Below, one piece after another: positions 32,976 to 41,758 of a stretch of DNA of 64,000 nt. A program made the translations under genes and the position numbers. Positions within the stretch are counted from its first letter, which is position 1. Each line of letters starts with the position of its first letter. The notes under the pieces were generated by a model. The model did not search any database and was not told where the DNA came from. It saw nothing but the letters and a program-made list of their open reading frames with translations. This stretch comes from Fictibacillus macauensis ZFHKF-1 (GTDB taxonomy: Bacteria; Bacillota; Bacilli; Bacillales; Fictibacillaceae), in assembly GCF_000269865.1 (NCBI RefSeq), contig NZ_AKKV01000030.1, forward strand, positions 124,001-188,000, given 5' to 3'.

Positions 32976-34382
32976 TTACACAGCGGAATGAATTTGCTCT
33001 TGTTTTTTGCGCAGGCGACGAATTTTCTTTTCCTCACCAATAGCTACGATGGATAGGAAGATAATTCCTAGCACGAGAGCTGCATTAAAGACGATAAATG
33101 TATCTGTCCAACCGTGTAATGTGATACCACCAATTGTTAAACCTTGTGTTTTCGGATCAGCGATTTGCGCAAGTCCTACTTTCGCCATTGAATCTCCGAA
33201 TAAATAACCAAATGTTCCAGCCATACCGTTTGTAACGGTTGTTGCTTTCTTCGGTGCAAATCCAACAATCGATACACCAATTAATAGTTGTGGACCAAAG
33301 ATTAATGCACCTAGAGCGAACAAGGAAACGTAAATCATTAACTCGCTTGTTCCGTAACGATAACCTAATACAGCAACAGCTGTTAAAACGAGGCACAGTA
33401 CAGATACGAGTGCACGTCGACCTTTTAAGAAATCAGAGAGTAAGCCCCAACATAAACTTCCAAATAGTGCGCCAATTTCAAAATAGAAAATCGTATTAAC
33501 AGCACTTTCTGCACTAAAGTGAAGATGTTCTGATACATAAAGTGGTGCCCAGTTATCAATACCAATGCGAACGACATAAACGAATACGTTAGAAATACAA
33601 AGCAACCAAATCCAAGGATTTTTCAACACATAGGTTGTGAAAATTTTCCACTTGCTCATTGTTTCTGTTTCAATATTTTCATCGGCAATCGGCTCACCGA
33701 AAATTTCCTCACTACGATTCCAACCAAGTTCTTCTGGATCATCTTTTCCGATAAATAGTGTTACAACCCCGATAATTAAGGCAATGATCGCCGGGAAAAC
33801 AAACATTCCGACTACGTTACCGTTAAAGAATAAATTGGCGCCCCATAAAGCAAATCCACCAGCTACTGCTCCACCGATGTTATGTGACCAGTTCCAAAAT
33901 CCTAAATAACGACCACGTTGCTTTTCAGGTGTCCACCGTGTAATTGTTGAATAAGACGAAGGTCCTCCCGGTGCTTGGAATAAACCACTTAACCCCCAAA
34001 GAGCTAATAATAATCCAATTGGTGCTCCACCTGCACTTAAAGCAAGACCAATCGCTAATACCATCACTGCTGATAAAATAAGTAAGACAGAAATAATACG
34101 TTTTGAATTTTTTCCATCAATAAAGTAACCTAGAAGCGTTTTCCCAATTCCGTAGGTGACTGAGAATCCAAAGCCGATATAACCTAAATCACTCGTTGAA
34201 AAGCCAAGTTGGCTTTTCAATAATGGCTGAGCAGCCTTAAAGTTATTACGAATTAAGTACATTGCCATATAGGCAATAAAGACAACTAAGAACGCTTTCA
34301 AAAACTGTTTTAACCATTGTTTACGTTGAATTTCAATTGGAATGTTTGCATTTTTTATACGATTAATGCTGAAAAACCCCAT
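32976..34382 (-). CDS. Organophosphate:phosphate antiporter (UhpT/GlpT/PgtP family)
   Basis: 468 residues, 12 membrane helices, MFS. OPA family features: FLVVFIAYMAMYLIRNNFKAAQPLL at helix 1, YGIGKTLLGYFIDGKNSKR in the 2-3 loop, LFQAPGGPSSYSTITRWTPEKQRGRYLGFWNWSHNIGGA and the C-terminal half FVYVVRIGIDNWAPLYV. These carriers swap phosphate for hexose 6-phosphate, glycerol 3-phosphate or phosphoglycerate. It is the output gene of the binding-protein/two-component cluster upstream, comparable in logic to uhpABC, pgtABCP and hptRSA. Exact substrate unknown. Confidence 0.85.
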   Translation of the reverse strand: MGFFSINRIKNANIPIEIQRKQWLKQFLKAFLVVFIAYMAMYLIRNNFKAAQPLLKSQLGFSTSDLGYIGFGFSVTYGIGKTLLGYFIDGKNSKRIISVLLILSAVMVLAIGLALSAGGAPIGLLLALWGLSGLFQAPGGPSSYSTITRWTPEKQRGRYLGFWNWSHNIGGAVAGGFALWGANLFFNGNVVGMFVFPAIIALIIGVVTLFIGKDDPEELGWNRSEEIFGEPIADENIETETMSKWKIFTTYVLKNPWIWLLCISNVFVYVVRIGIDNWAPLYVSEHLHFSAESAVNTIFYFEIGALFGSLCWGLLSDFLKGRRALVSVLCLVLTAVAVLGYRYGTSELMIYVSLFALGALIFGPQLLIGVSIVGFAPKKATTVTNGMAGTFGYLFGDSMAKVGLAQIADPKTQGLTIGGITLHGWTDTFIVFNAALVLGIIFLSIVAIGEEKKIRRLRKKQEQIHSAV

Positions 34383-34413
34383 GATTGTTCCCCCTTATTC
34401 TTGTTGCTAAGTC

Positions 34414-35421
34414 TTAGGGCTTACGATAGTGATTGTATGCCTGCAATACTTGCTTATAATGCTGTGTCGATCCGCTTTTGATTGAGCGTAACAACTGTTG
34501 TTGACTGCGATGACTGACTGGAATCCCAAACGAAACTTTTCCTAAAATTTCTGTAGCAGGCTTTGATAAGCAATAGGCTAAAAACAAATCGCCAACGGCT
34601 CCATGTGGGGCATCTCTTAATTTCGAAATGGCATTCACAGAATACATGTTTTTATTAATGACATTACTTTTCATTGGAAACTGGCGTTCACGTAGCATTT
34701 TTTGATCGCCTAAAAAATTAATGCCAACTAAATACTCACCACTTGCCACAAATTCTGCTGGGCTATAACCATTTGCAGTCCAATAGCCAACATTATTTAA
34801 AAAATGTTTCAGATAGTTCACACCATCTTTGCCGCCCATATCTTTCGCAATCGCTTGCAAAATTTGAACCCCTGTTCCTGAAATATGCGGGTTTGGTAGG
34901 ACAATCTTTCCTTTCAGACGCTTATCAAGTAAGTCTTCCCATGTTTTCGGTAATGGAGCATTACCGAACGCTTTTTTCCACGAGGTTTCATTCACAGCAA
35001 TTGCCAACTGTTCAAGCTCATATCCGTACCAATAATGATCTGGATCACTACTACTTGTCTGTGATGTAAAGGATTCATCTTTCATCATTACTGGCATCGA
35101 TAGTTCTTCTTTCTTTAGTAGTTGATGCGCATCTAACGGGCCGCCAATGACAATGTCCGCTTTAGGATGATGACGTTCTTCACGAACTTTTCGCACCAAC
35201 TCTTCTGTTGGTAATCGAACAAATTCATACGTGCAACCTGTCCGTTTACAAAACGAGGAAAGCAATGATTCTCCAACTTCTTCACGAGCTGCAATATAGG
35301 CGACAACATGATGATTCGTTAAGTTCGGAACTTCCATATCTAATAACTCATGGAGTTGCCGAACATTAAAGTCTTCTGTCCCTCCTAAAAATAGGAGAAG
35401 AACAAAGAAAATCCGCTTCAT
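34414..35421 (-). CDS. Extracellular solute-binding protein, AfuA/HptA/PgtC-like sensor
   Basis: 335 residues. Short N-terminal hydrophobic segment (MKRIFFVLLLFLGG), then a type 2 periplasmic-binding fold of the iron/hexose-phosphate group: TNHHVVAYIAAREEVGESLL, KADIVIGGPLDAHQLLKKEEL, LPKTWEDLLDKRLKGKIVLPNPHISGTGVQILQAI and GVNYLKHFLNNVGYWTANGYSPAEFVASGEYLVGINFLGDQ. In staphylococci the related HptA senses glucose 6-phosphate for a two-component system. No ABC permease or ATPase is adjacent, so a sensory rather than transport role is likely. Confidence 0.78.
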   Translation of the reverse strand: MKRIFFVLLLFLGGTEDFNVRQLHELLDMEVPNLTNHHVVAYIAAREEVGESLLSSFCKRTGCTYEFVRLPTEELVRKVREERHHPKADIVIGGPLDAHQLLKKEELSMPVMMKDESFTSQTSSSDPDHYWYGYELEQLAIAVNETSWKKAFGNAPLPKTWEDLLDKRLKGKIVLPNPHISGTGVQILQAIAKDMGGKDGVNYLKHFLNNVGYWTANGYSPAEFVASGEYLVGINFLGDQKMLRERQFPMKSNVINKNMYSVNAISKLRDAPHGAVGDLFLAYCLSKPATEILGKVSFGIPVSHRSQQQLLRSIKSGSTQHYKQVLQAYNHYRKP

Positions 35422-36212
35422 AATTGCGCCCCCTTTACATTCAAACGATCAAGAGAGCGGCGTAAATACACCACATTTCCGTTATCATCTCCTAAGTATT
35501 GAGCAATGACAAATTCCGGATAGAGCGACAAACTTAACACATCTGTTCGCTTCCGTCCCTTTTTACCATGAAAGGAAATATGATAAATAGCTTGTGGTTT
35601 TTTGTATTTCAACATGAGCCTCGTTATTTGATCATAATCCTCGATCAGCGTCGCGTTGTGAATCTCTGTACTTAACTCATCTACTTTATTGCTTGGTAAC
35701 AGTCTAATATGTTCTTTATGCTCTGTTACCGATTGGGCATGCTTTACGAAGGAAGCGATTTTCTTTGGTGTATAACATAAGCTAAGTAAAGCTGCCTTTA
35801 AAGATGCCGCAATTGCCATTACGTTATCATCTCTATAGAGATAATGATCTACAACAACACGGTCACCTAAGGAGAACGCTTTCACAGAGCCGTTTAAATA
35901 CGTAATCGTCCCATGAAAATCACCTTTTATTACCTTCACTTTTTTCCTCAGCGTGCCACGCTCGCTAATTTGACTAAAAGAGGCGGCAATCCTTTGCAAG
36001 TGAAGCTCATCACGAATCGTGACCGTTCCCCACGCTCGATGATGAAAGGTAATCATCGTGGGTATCGATTCTCCTGTTCGGGTCACGACTTCTTTTCGAT
36101 CATCAATCGTTTCGATATGATTAAAGTAACTATTATGAATGATGGCTAAGCCAATACTAAAACCAAGGATGATCATTAAAAGAACACTAGCACGTGACAG
36201 CCAATGATTCAT
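35418..36212 (-). CDS. Membrane-anchored protein of unknown role in the organophosphate-sensing operon
   Basis: 264 residues from ATG 36212 (nine bases after GGAGGT; an earlier in-frame ATG abuts the SD). One N-terminal membrane helix (about 6-25), then an outside domain of ~235 residues with no motif I can assign: TGESIPTMITFHHRAWGTVTIRDELHLQRIAASFSQI, later AIYHISFHGKKGRKRTDVLSLSLYPEFVIAQYLGDDNGNVVYLRRSLDRL. It overlaps the binding-protein gene by ATGA. It could be DUF3919 or a relative, but I am not certain. Probably contacts the binding protein or kinase outside the cell. Confidence 0.65.
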   Translation of the reverse strand: MNHWLSRASVLLMIILGFSIGLAIIHNSYFNHIETIDDRKEVVTRTGESIPTMITFHHRAWGTVTIRDELHLQRIAASFSQISERGTLRKKVKVIKGDFHGTITYLNGSVKAFSLGDRVVVDHYLYRDDNVMAIAASLKAALLSLCYTPKKIASFVKHAQSVTEHKEHIRLLPSNKVDELSTEIHNATLIEDYDQITRLMLKYKKPQAIYHISFHGKKGRKRTDVLSLSLYPEFVIAQYLGDDNGNVVYLRRSLDRLNVKGAQL

Positions 36213-36240
36213 GTTGTTCATACCTCCAAATGTAAAGAAA

Positions 36241-36300
36241 AAATGTTTCACAAATTCAAAGTAAATGTTTCATAAATGTATCATTTTAAAAGCGCTTTCA
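36241..36300 (-). promoter_or_regulatory. Control region of the organophosphate operon: direct repeats and cre
   Basis: AAATGTTTCA occurs at 36241-36250 and 36263-36272, i.e. a direct repeat with a 22-bp period (two helical turns), as expected for an OmpR-family regulator. TAAAAGCGCTTTCA (36287-36300) is a near-consensus cre site and includes the TGA stop of the kinase gene. Both precede the unknown-protein/binding-protein/transporter genes. Confidence 0.65.
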
Positions 36301-37701
36301 TGCAAGGGACGCTACATGAATAGCAAATCGTAAAGAAACGGTCATTCCACCTTGTTTATTTTCAGAAATACTAAATTTCCCACCCTGTTTACTCATAATT
36401 TCTTCACAAATCAGTAAGCCAAGCCCATTGCCTAACGCTGAGCGTAATCGTCTACTCTTACCGCGATCATGCCATTGTTGCAGGATGACCGGGTCCATCC
36501 CTATTCCGTCATCTTCTATATGAATAGCTACATAGTTCTCTTCCATCTGCTGTGTAATATCAACATGAAGGGCATCACTGTATTTAACGATATTATCAAG
36601 AACATTTAGTAGCACTTGCTTTGTCTTATCATAATCAGCAAGCACGAAAACATCGGAAACATGCATATTCACTGTAAGATGTTGTTGTTGAAACTTTAAG
36701 CTCATCACATTTAAGGCGTCTTTAAGCAATGGAGCAACATTCATCATGGAAGGCACGACTTGAAAATGATTGCGATCATAACGAGAGGAGGCGAGCACTT
36801 CGTGGATGAGTTGTAATAACCGCTTACTCTCTGTTTGTACATACGTAAAACATTCTAGTTGTTGTTCTTTGGATAACTTAGGAATTAGCTCTACATATCC
36901 CATAATGGCAGTGATTGGTGTTTTCAATTCATGAGTAATTTTATTGGCAAATTCACGTTGCTTTGTTTTTTCATCTTGAAGTTGCTCAATATGAAACTGA
37001 ATAGAACGCGCCATCGTTTTAAAATCAACGGCAAGCTGTCTGATTTCTTCATAGCCAACGACCGGCATGGATACATTATAATTTCCTTTCGTCATATAGT
37101 GAGACATTGCGCGCAACTGTTCAATGGGCTCACAAATAATTTTAGCAACACGCTGAATCCAAACCATCGCGATAACGACAATTAAAATAAATAAACCAAT
37201 AAAAGCGGCTGTTAAATTGCGTAACAGTACGCTTTCTTCTTTTAATGGTGTAACAAATCGGATCACCCCTACTACCTGATCCTTATAATAGATTGGACTT
37301 GAAAATAGCAATGTCGGAAAAGGGTTATTTGATTTAAATACATAGGCTTTCTTGCCCGCTAACGCTTTTTTTAAATCTCCTTCAATGTACGGAAGAGTTC
37401 CCTTTTCCGTATCTGTTAGTAATTCTTTTTGATTTTTAAATAATTGCACACGTGTATCGTACCGTTTTGCTAAATACGACGCGACGAGAGACGCATTTTC
37501 ATATAAGCGATGAGCGCCCTCTCTCTTTTGCAAATAACTCATCGCGTAAGTCTGTGCCTCTACACTTAAACGTTGAGATGTTTCCACCGCATTATCATAC
37601 ATTGTTCGTTGAAGAAAAATATACATTCCACCATAAACAACTAAGAGCGCTGGAATGAGTAGGACTAGAAATTTATACGTAATGGTTCGCCTTAAACTCA
37701 T
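36298..37701 (-). CDS. Sensor histidine kinase of the organophosphate locus
   Basis: 467 residues from ATG 37701, which overlaps the response-regulator stop (ATGA). TM1 about 12-30, an extracellular sensor of ~130 residues, TM2 about 164-183, HAMP (190-245), HisKA with His257 (FANKITHELKTPITAIMGY), and HATPase with N box NVLDNIVKYSDALHV, G1 DDGIGMD and G2 GNGLGLLICEEIMSKQGG. A classical EnvZ/PhoR-type kinase, unlike the UhpB or LytS-type kinases of the analogous uhp and hpt systems. Confidence 0.87.
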   Translation of the reverse strand: MSLRRTITYKFLVLLIPALLVVYGGMYIFLQRTMYDNAVETSQRLSVEAQTYAMSYLQKREGAHRLYENASLVASYLAKRYDTRVQLFKNQKELLTDTEKGTLPYIEGDLKKALAGKKAYVFKSNNPFPTLLFSSPIYYKDQVVGVIRFVTPLKEESVLLRNLTAAFIGLFILIVVIAMVWIQRVAKIICEPIEQLRAMSHYMTKGNYNVSMPVVGYEEIRQLAVDFKTMARSIQFHIEQLQDEKTKQREFANKITHELKTPITAIMGYVELIPKLSKEQQLECFTYVQTESKRLLQLIHEVLASSRYDRNHFQVVPSMMNVAPLLKDALNVMSLKFQQQHLTVNMHVSDVFVLADYDKTKQVLLNVLDNIVKYSDALHVDITQQMEENYVAIHIEDDGIGMDPVILQQWHDRGKSRRLRSALGNGLGLLICEEIMSKQGGKFSISENKQGGMTVSLRFAIHVASLA

Positions 37702-38381
37702 TTCACGTTGCTCTCTTCCCACTTATAGCCCACCCCATAAATGCTAACAATGCCTTGACTGTACGTACCCAGCTTTTTTCGAAGGCGTTGAATCATAATA
37801 TCTACTGCTCGTGTGTGACCGATAAATTCAAATCCCCAAACAGCTTCTAATAACTCATCTCTCGTAAACACGCGACTTGGATACTTGAGTAAAAGACATA
37901 AGAGATCAAATTCTCGAAATGTCATCATAACTTCCTCGTCGTTTACCCACACTTTTCGTTCGTGAAGAACAATACGAATGCCTCCTGCTTCCAGTGTATC
38001 GCTACTTTTCATTGTCAATTCAGCACTTGAACGTTTTAATAAATTGCGAATGCGCAATAACAATTCTGTACTATTAAACGGTTTCGTCATATAATCATCG
38101 GCACCGAGCTGTAACCCGATAATTTTATCATTTGTTTGGTTTTTAGCAGTTAACATGAGTACCGGTAAATCTGGATTTTCTGCGCGAAGCTTTGGTAAAA
38201 GTTCATAGCCTGACATATCTGGCAACATTAGATCAAGAATGACAGCATCAGGTTGTTTTTTGACTTCCTGAAGTGCCTGCTTTCCATTCATTGCCGTACT
38301 TACTTCATATCCTTCCAGTTCCAATTGTAATTGAATTAAATGCGAGATGCTTTCTTCATCGTCGATTACTAATACTTTCAT
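37698..38381 (-). CDS. OmpR/PhoB-family response regulator of the organophosphate locus
   Basis: 227 residues. Receiver domain with acidic pocket DDEE (7-10), phosphoacceptor Asp50 (AVILDLMLPDMSGYELLP), Thr and Lys (LMLTAKN; YMTKPFNSTELLLRI), then a winged-helix domain (VMMTFREFDLLCLLLKYPSRVFTRDELLEAVWGFEFIGHTRAVDIMIQRLRKKLG). First gene of the leftward five-gene cluster; likely activates the transporter via the 22-bp direct repeat. Confidence 0.9.
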   Translation of the reverse strand: MKVLVIDDEESISHLIQLQLELEGYEVSTAMNGKQALQEVKKQPDAVILDLMLPDMSGYELLPKLRAENPDLPVLMLTAKNQTNDKIIGLQLGADDYMTKPFNSTELLLRIRNLLKRSSAELTMKSSDTLEAGGIRIVLHERKVWVNDEEVMMTFREFDLLCLLLKYPSRVFTRDELLEAVWGFEFIGHTRAVDIMIQRLRKKLGTYSQGIVSIYGVGYKWEESNVK

Positions 38382-38481
38382 ACGTTACGTCTCTTCCTTC
38401 CTATACACCAAGCTTCGTCTATACTATAGCATGTGCGAAACTACAAATTCATATTTGTTCACTATCTTTTTCTACTAACAT

Positions 38482-38525
38482 AAAAAAACGAGGCAGAAAT
38501 GCGGTGTTCGCACTTCTGCCTCGTT
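38482..38525 (-). terminator. Terminator of the lysP-like gene
   Basis: Plus AACGAGGCAGAA (38487-38498) pairs with TTCTGCCTCGTT (38514-38525); an inner TGCG/CGCA pair extends it, and the minus strand ends in a T run (plus A run 38482-38488). Confidence 0.87.
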
Positions 38526-38542
38526 ACCTAAGTGATTTAATC

Positions 38543-40015
38543 TTATTCGAAATCACATTTTTGCAACGGCACTACCTTTGTTTTCTTTACAAACTTATAG
38601 ATTAACCACACAAGAATAAACACCGGTAGACCAATGTAGGAAATGAGAACATCTCCCCAAGCAATGTGTTCACCTAAAAAGGCATTGTAATTCTGACCAA
38701 GAACGACAAACACACATAGCGCAAAAGCAAACAGTGGGCCAAATGGAAAGAATTTTGATCGATAAGGCAACTGCCGTAGGTCTCGTCCCTGTGCTACATA
38801 GGCACGTCGGAAACGGTAATGGCTAATTGCAATACCTAGCCAAGCAATAAAGCCTGACATACCCGATGCATTTAACAACCATGTGTATACTTTGCCATCT
38901 CCAAATAAAGAAGCAAAAAATGCTAAAGCGCCCACAGCTGTTGTTACGATCAAGGCAGCAACAGGCACACCCCGACGATCGAGCTTACCTAAAAACTTCG
39001 GCGCTTGCCCTTCTCGCGCCATATTCCATAACATTCTCGTCGAAGCATACATTCCCGAGTTTCCTGCAGACAGAACTGCCGTTAAAATAATGGCATTCAT
39101 CACTGAAGCTGCAAAAGCAATTCCCGCTCGATCAAAAACGAGCGTAAAAGGACTTACTGTAATAGCATCACTTGCTAATCGACTATCTGTATATGGAATA
39201 ATTAAACTAATAACAAAAATCGCTAAAATGTAAAATAAGAGAATACGCCAAAATACACTGCGAATGGCAATTGGAATGTTTTTTCGTGGGTTTTCCGTTT
39301 CACCAGCAGCAACACCAAGTAGCTCTGTTCCCTGAAATGAAAATCCAGCTGCCATAAACACGCCAAGTGTTGCAAAGAACCCACCATGAAATGGCGCATC
39401 GCCAATTGTAAAGTTTTTAAAACCAACTGGCGCTTGGTCACCAAGAATACCAATGATCATAAGTGTTCCTAATACAAGAAAAACAATAACTGTGACTACT
39501 TTTATTAAAGAGAACCAATATTCCGCTTCTCCAAATCCTTTAACAGATAAATAGTTAAGAAAAAACATAATAGCTAGGAAAAGAGCGCTCCATATGAACG
39601 AGGGTGTATTCGGAAACCAAAATTTCATAATTAATGTAACCGCTGCTAGTTCAGCCGCAATTGTAATCGCCCAGTTATACCAATAATTCCAACCAAGCGC
39701 AAATCCGAGCGATGGATCGACGAATTTCGTAGCATACGTACTAAAGGAGCCCGCAACTGGCATAAAGGATGCCATCTCTGCCAAGCTTGTCATTAAGAAA
39801 AAGACCATAATTCCAATGACAGCGTAAGAAAGCAGTGCTCCACCTGGACCGGCATTATGAATAGAACCACCACTTGCTAAAAACAACCCGGTTCCAATCG
39901 TACCTCCCAAAGAAATCATCGTTAAATGTCGAGATTTCAAGCCTCTTTTAAGCTCTGTTGGTGCTTCTTGTGACGTGGCGGAATGTCTGTTTGAACTTTT
40001 TTCGATTTTCTGCAT
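38543..40015 (-). CDS. lysP: Lysine-type amino acid permease (APC family)
   Basis: 490 residues, 12 membrane helices. AAT/APC signature at the N-terminus: RGLKSRHLTMISLGGTIGTGLFLASGGSIHNAGPGGALLSYAVIGIMVFFLMTSLAEMASFMP, then SFSTYATKFVDPSLGFALGWNYWYNWAI and FQGTELLGVAAGETENPRKNIP. The sequence alone says basic/other amino-acid permease; the lysine riboswitch in its leader makes lysine the probable substrate. Single gene, SD AAAAGGAG. Confidence 0.9.
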   Translation of the reverse strand: MQKIEKSSNRHSATSQEAPTELKRGLKSRHLTMISLGGTIGTGLFLASGGSIHNAGPGGALLSYAVIGIMVFFLMTSLAEMASFMPVAGSFSTYATKFVDPSLGFALGWNYWYNWAITIAAELAAVTLIMKFWFPNTPSFIWSALFLAIMFFLNYLSVKGFGEAEYWFSLIKVVTVIVFLVLGTLMIIGILGDQAPVGFKNFTIGDAPFHGGFFATLGVFMAAGFSFQGTELLGVAAGETENPRKNIPIAIRSVFWRILLFYILAIFVISLIIPYTDSRLASDAITVSPFTLVFDRAGIAFAASVMNAIILTAVLSAGNSGMYASTRMLWNMAREGQAPKFLGKLDRRGVPVAALIVTTAVGALAFFASLFGDGKVYTWLLNASGMSGFIAWLGIAISHYRFRRAYVAQGRDLRQLPYRSKFFPFGPLFAFALCVFVVLGQNYNAFLGEHIAWGDVLISYIGLPVFILVWLIYKFVKKTKVVPLQKCDFE

Positions 40016-40052
40016 AAAAAAGACTCCTTTTTGTTTAGGAAGGAGCGGGTAC

Positions 40053-40312
40053 TAAAAAAGCCGTCAAAAGTGTGACAGCTATTCTAATAGAATCCGCATC
40101 AAACCTCCCGTAAGATAGCACAACTCGCATACCAGTATCCTGCTATGCGTGACAGTTCTGTTCCTATTCGGATACAGTCCCAGCTTATGCTTTCAGAGTA
40201 AAACACAAACTTCGGCAACTTTTCCTTTCAAGCTGAGTCTTTGATGTTCTCTGCATCTCGTCTGTTCTACTCTTAAAAGTTGCGACCTCTACCTCATCGG
40301 ATGTGATGAGGA
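40053..40312 (-). promoter_or_regulatory. Lysine riboswitch (L-box) with transcription terminator
   Basis: Read leftward the leader has the L-box hallmarks in order: GATGAGGTAGAGGTCGC (40306-40282 region), AAGAGTAGA, AAGGAAAAGTTGCCGAAG, GCTGGGACTGTATC, ACTGTCAC and a GGGAGG block near 40105. The aptamer spans roughly 40095-40312. A terminator stem AGCTGTCA (40080-40073) / TGACGGCT (40066-40059) with six T (40059-40054) follows, 38 bases before the ATG. High lysine should stop transcription of the permease. Confidence 0.93.
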
Positions 40313-40343
40313 TTTTGTATATGTAGTTGTAAAGCTTGTACCA

Positions 40344-40372
40344 ATTATAAAGTGAACGGTATGAATATTCAA
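40344..40372 (-). promoter_or_regulatory. Sigma-A promoter of the lysine-riboswitch transcript
   Basis: Leftward TTGAAT (plus 40367-40372), 17-base spacer, TATAAT (plus ATTATA, 40344-40349). It lies about 32 bases before the aptamer 5' end. Confidence 0.75.
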
Positions 40373-40405
40373 CTCTTATTTCATACCATCTTTTGGGTTA
40401 TCCCT

Positions 40406-40618
40406 TTATTTCTCTAGATGGTTTGAGTGATGCTCTGCTTCTTTTAGAAGTTCCGCATACAGCCTCCATTCATTCATCACCTTCTTATGAACAGTATCAA
40501 CACTTTCCTGATCCAGATGAGGGCATGCAGCTAGCAATACGTGATACTCATGTAAAACCGCTCTTCTCATCTCCTCACATCGTTCATAAAGAGCGCGAGG
40601 TTCAGTCCATTCTTTCAT
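40406..40618 (-). CDS. Small hypothetical protein
   Basis: 70 residues, mostly helical and charged: MKEWTEPRALYERCEEMRRAVLHEYHVLLAACPHLDQESVDTVHKKVMNEWRLYAELLKEAEHHSNHLEK. No membrane segment. An AGGAATTCGA sequence gives a fair SD. The HLDQ element recalls the S-x-x-LD of small Spo0E-like phosphatases, but the surrounding pattern does not fit well enough to claim it. It ends 34 bases before the lysP promoter -35. An overlapping plus-strand reading frame is less likely. Confidence 0.5.
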   Translation of the reverse strand: MKEWTEPRALYERCEEMRRAVLHEYHVLLAACPHLDQESVDTVHKKVMNEWRLYAELLKEAEHHSNHLEK

Positions 40619-40699
40619 TCGAATTCCTGCCTTTTTTCACTATATTATGAACTAAACATACAAAAAAAGGCAGGGATATACAAGTGTTTTTTCATAATT

Positions 40700-41758
40700 T
40701 TAAATCAATTTCTCTTCTGCTAATAAAGCAGCCATTATTGAAAAGTGCGCGTCCTCTGTTAACGCTGTTAAATTAGCCACTTCAAAAAAAGCAGTAAGCA
40801 AACGTTCTCTATGCAGCATTGCTTTCTGTTTACTTGAAGCACGGACGCTCTTGGCAAATACAAGCGCTTCTCTTGGTATATGTTTGTATACAATCAGCTC
40901 AGAATGCTCCTCGTGATGCCTAATACACCAAAGCGCACATAGTAAGGTAAAGTGAAGGGGATAATTTGGAGACAAGCAAAGCATTATTTTTCCATTTTCT
41001 CGAAAATAAGAAAAAACATACTTTTCCGCTCCCTCAATAGGCACTACATATATGCCGGTTTTTACGCACATTTTCAATAGCTCATTTGAAGATTGGCGTA
41101 TGTCATCCTCAGTTACTATGCTACCAATGTTCCTTTTTACGTCTACCGTTTTTCCTACTTGTTCACTGATCCATCGCAAGTATCCTTTATGAAGACGCAT
41201 CGGTACAGGTTCATTGCTCTTAGGCGTTAAAAAGGAAGTAAACTTATGCATTAAATACAAACTGCATAATGTACTATATTCTCCATCAGAATACAAAGGG
41301 AGTTTGTGCTCATAAAAGGCAAGAGATACACCTTGATTTTGCAGTATCTCCAGCTCACTACGCAGATTCTTTTTGAATAATTGTAGGATAGTAGGTGCAA
41401 TCGAAAGCTTGGAGTCTGCTACTCTCTTTCGGAATGTGCTCTCATTACACGTTCTAAAGTCTAGTGCTTCTTGTTTATTTTGAATACTTTCTATTGTAAG
41501 AGCTTGGAGTAAAGTCGGAATATCTGAAATAACCGGCTCAAGCGCAATCGCTTCAATCATAATTTTCTGCGCTGAAGAATGATATTCATCATAGAGCGCT
41601 TGTTCCTCCTGAATGCGTCGGATGAATTCATCGTAAATGGCATGATACTCCTGTTTTTCCGTCTCACAAAGCGCATACGTTTTTAATTGTTCCTTCTGCC
41701 ATAATAGGCTTTCCAATCGTTTATAGCTCATTGAACGTTCTCGATCATTCGTAATCAT
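40700..41758 (-). CDS. Degenerate ImmA/IrrE-like protein coupled to a nucleotidyltransferase-like gene
   Basis: 352 residues. N-terminal helical, coiled-coil-like part (about 10-60), then a middle region I cannot place. Residues ~224-290 read NELLKMCVKTGIYVVPIEGAEKYVFSYF, NGKIMLCLSPNYPLHFTLLCALWCIRHH, which follows the pattern of HigA-type ImmA/IrrE domains ('aGI.vv.v....G.......P.I.LS.....hFTL.HELgHi..H') but lacks the HExxH zinc motif (here CALWC). So it may be an inactive relative; this is my inference. ATG at 41758 overlaps the preceding stop (ATGA) and has SD AGGAG. Confidence 0.55.
   Translation of the reverse strand: MITNDRERSMSYKRLESLLWQKEQLKTYALCETEKQEYHAIYDEFIRRIQEEQALYDEYHSSAQKIMIEAIALEPVISDIPTLLQALTIESIQNKQEALDFRTCNESTFRKRVADSKLSIAPTILQLFKKNLRSELEILQNQGVSLAFYEHKLPLYSDGEYSTLCSLYLMHKFTSFLTPKSNEPVPMRLHKGYLRWISEQVGKTVDVKRNIGSIVTEDDIRQSSNELLKMCVKTGIYVVPIEGAEKYVFSYFRENGKIMLCLSPNYPLHFTLLCALWCIRHHEEHSELIVYKHIPREALVFAKSVRASSKQKAMLHRERLLTAFFEVANLTALTEDAHFSIMAALLAEEKLI

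Noticed and set aside
34414-35421. Iron ABC transporter
   Set aside because: The binding protein resembles iron-binding relatives, but no permease or ATPase is adjacent and it lies with an OPA transporter and two-component genes.
40393-40650. Rightward 85-codon frame opposite the small helical protein
   Set aside because: No SD and composition of an antisense shadow (many His/Ser/Leu); the leftward frame is better supported.
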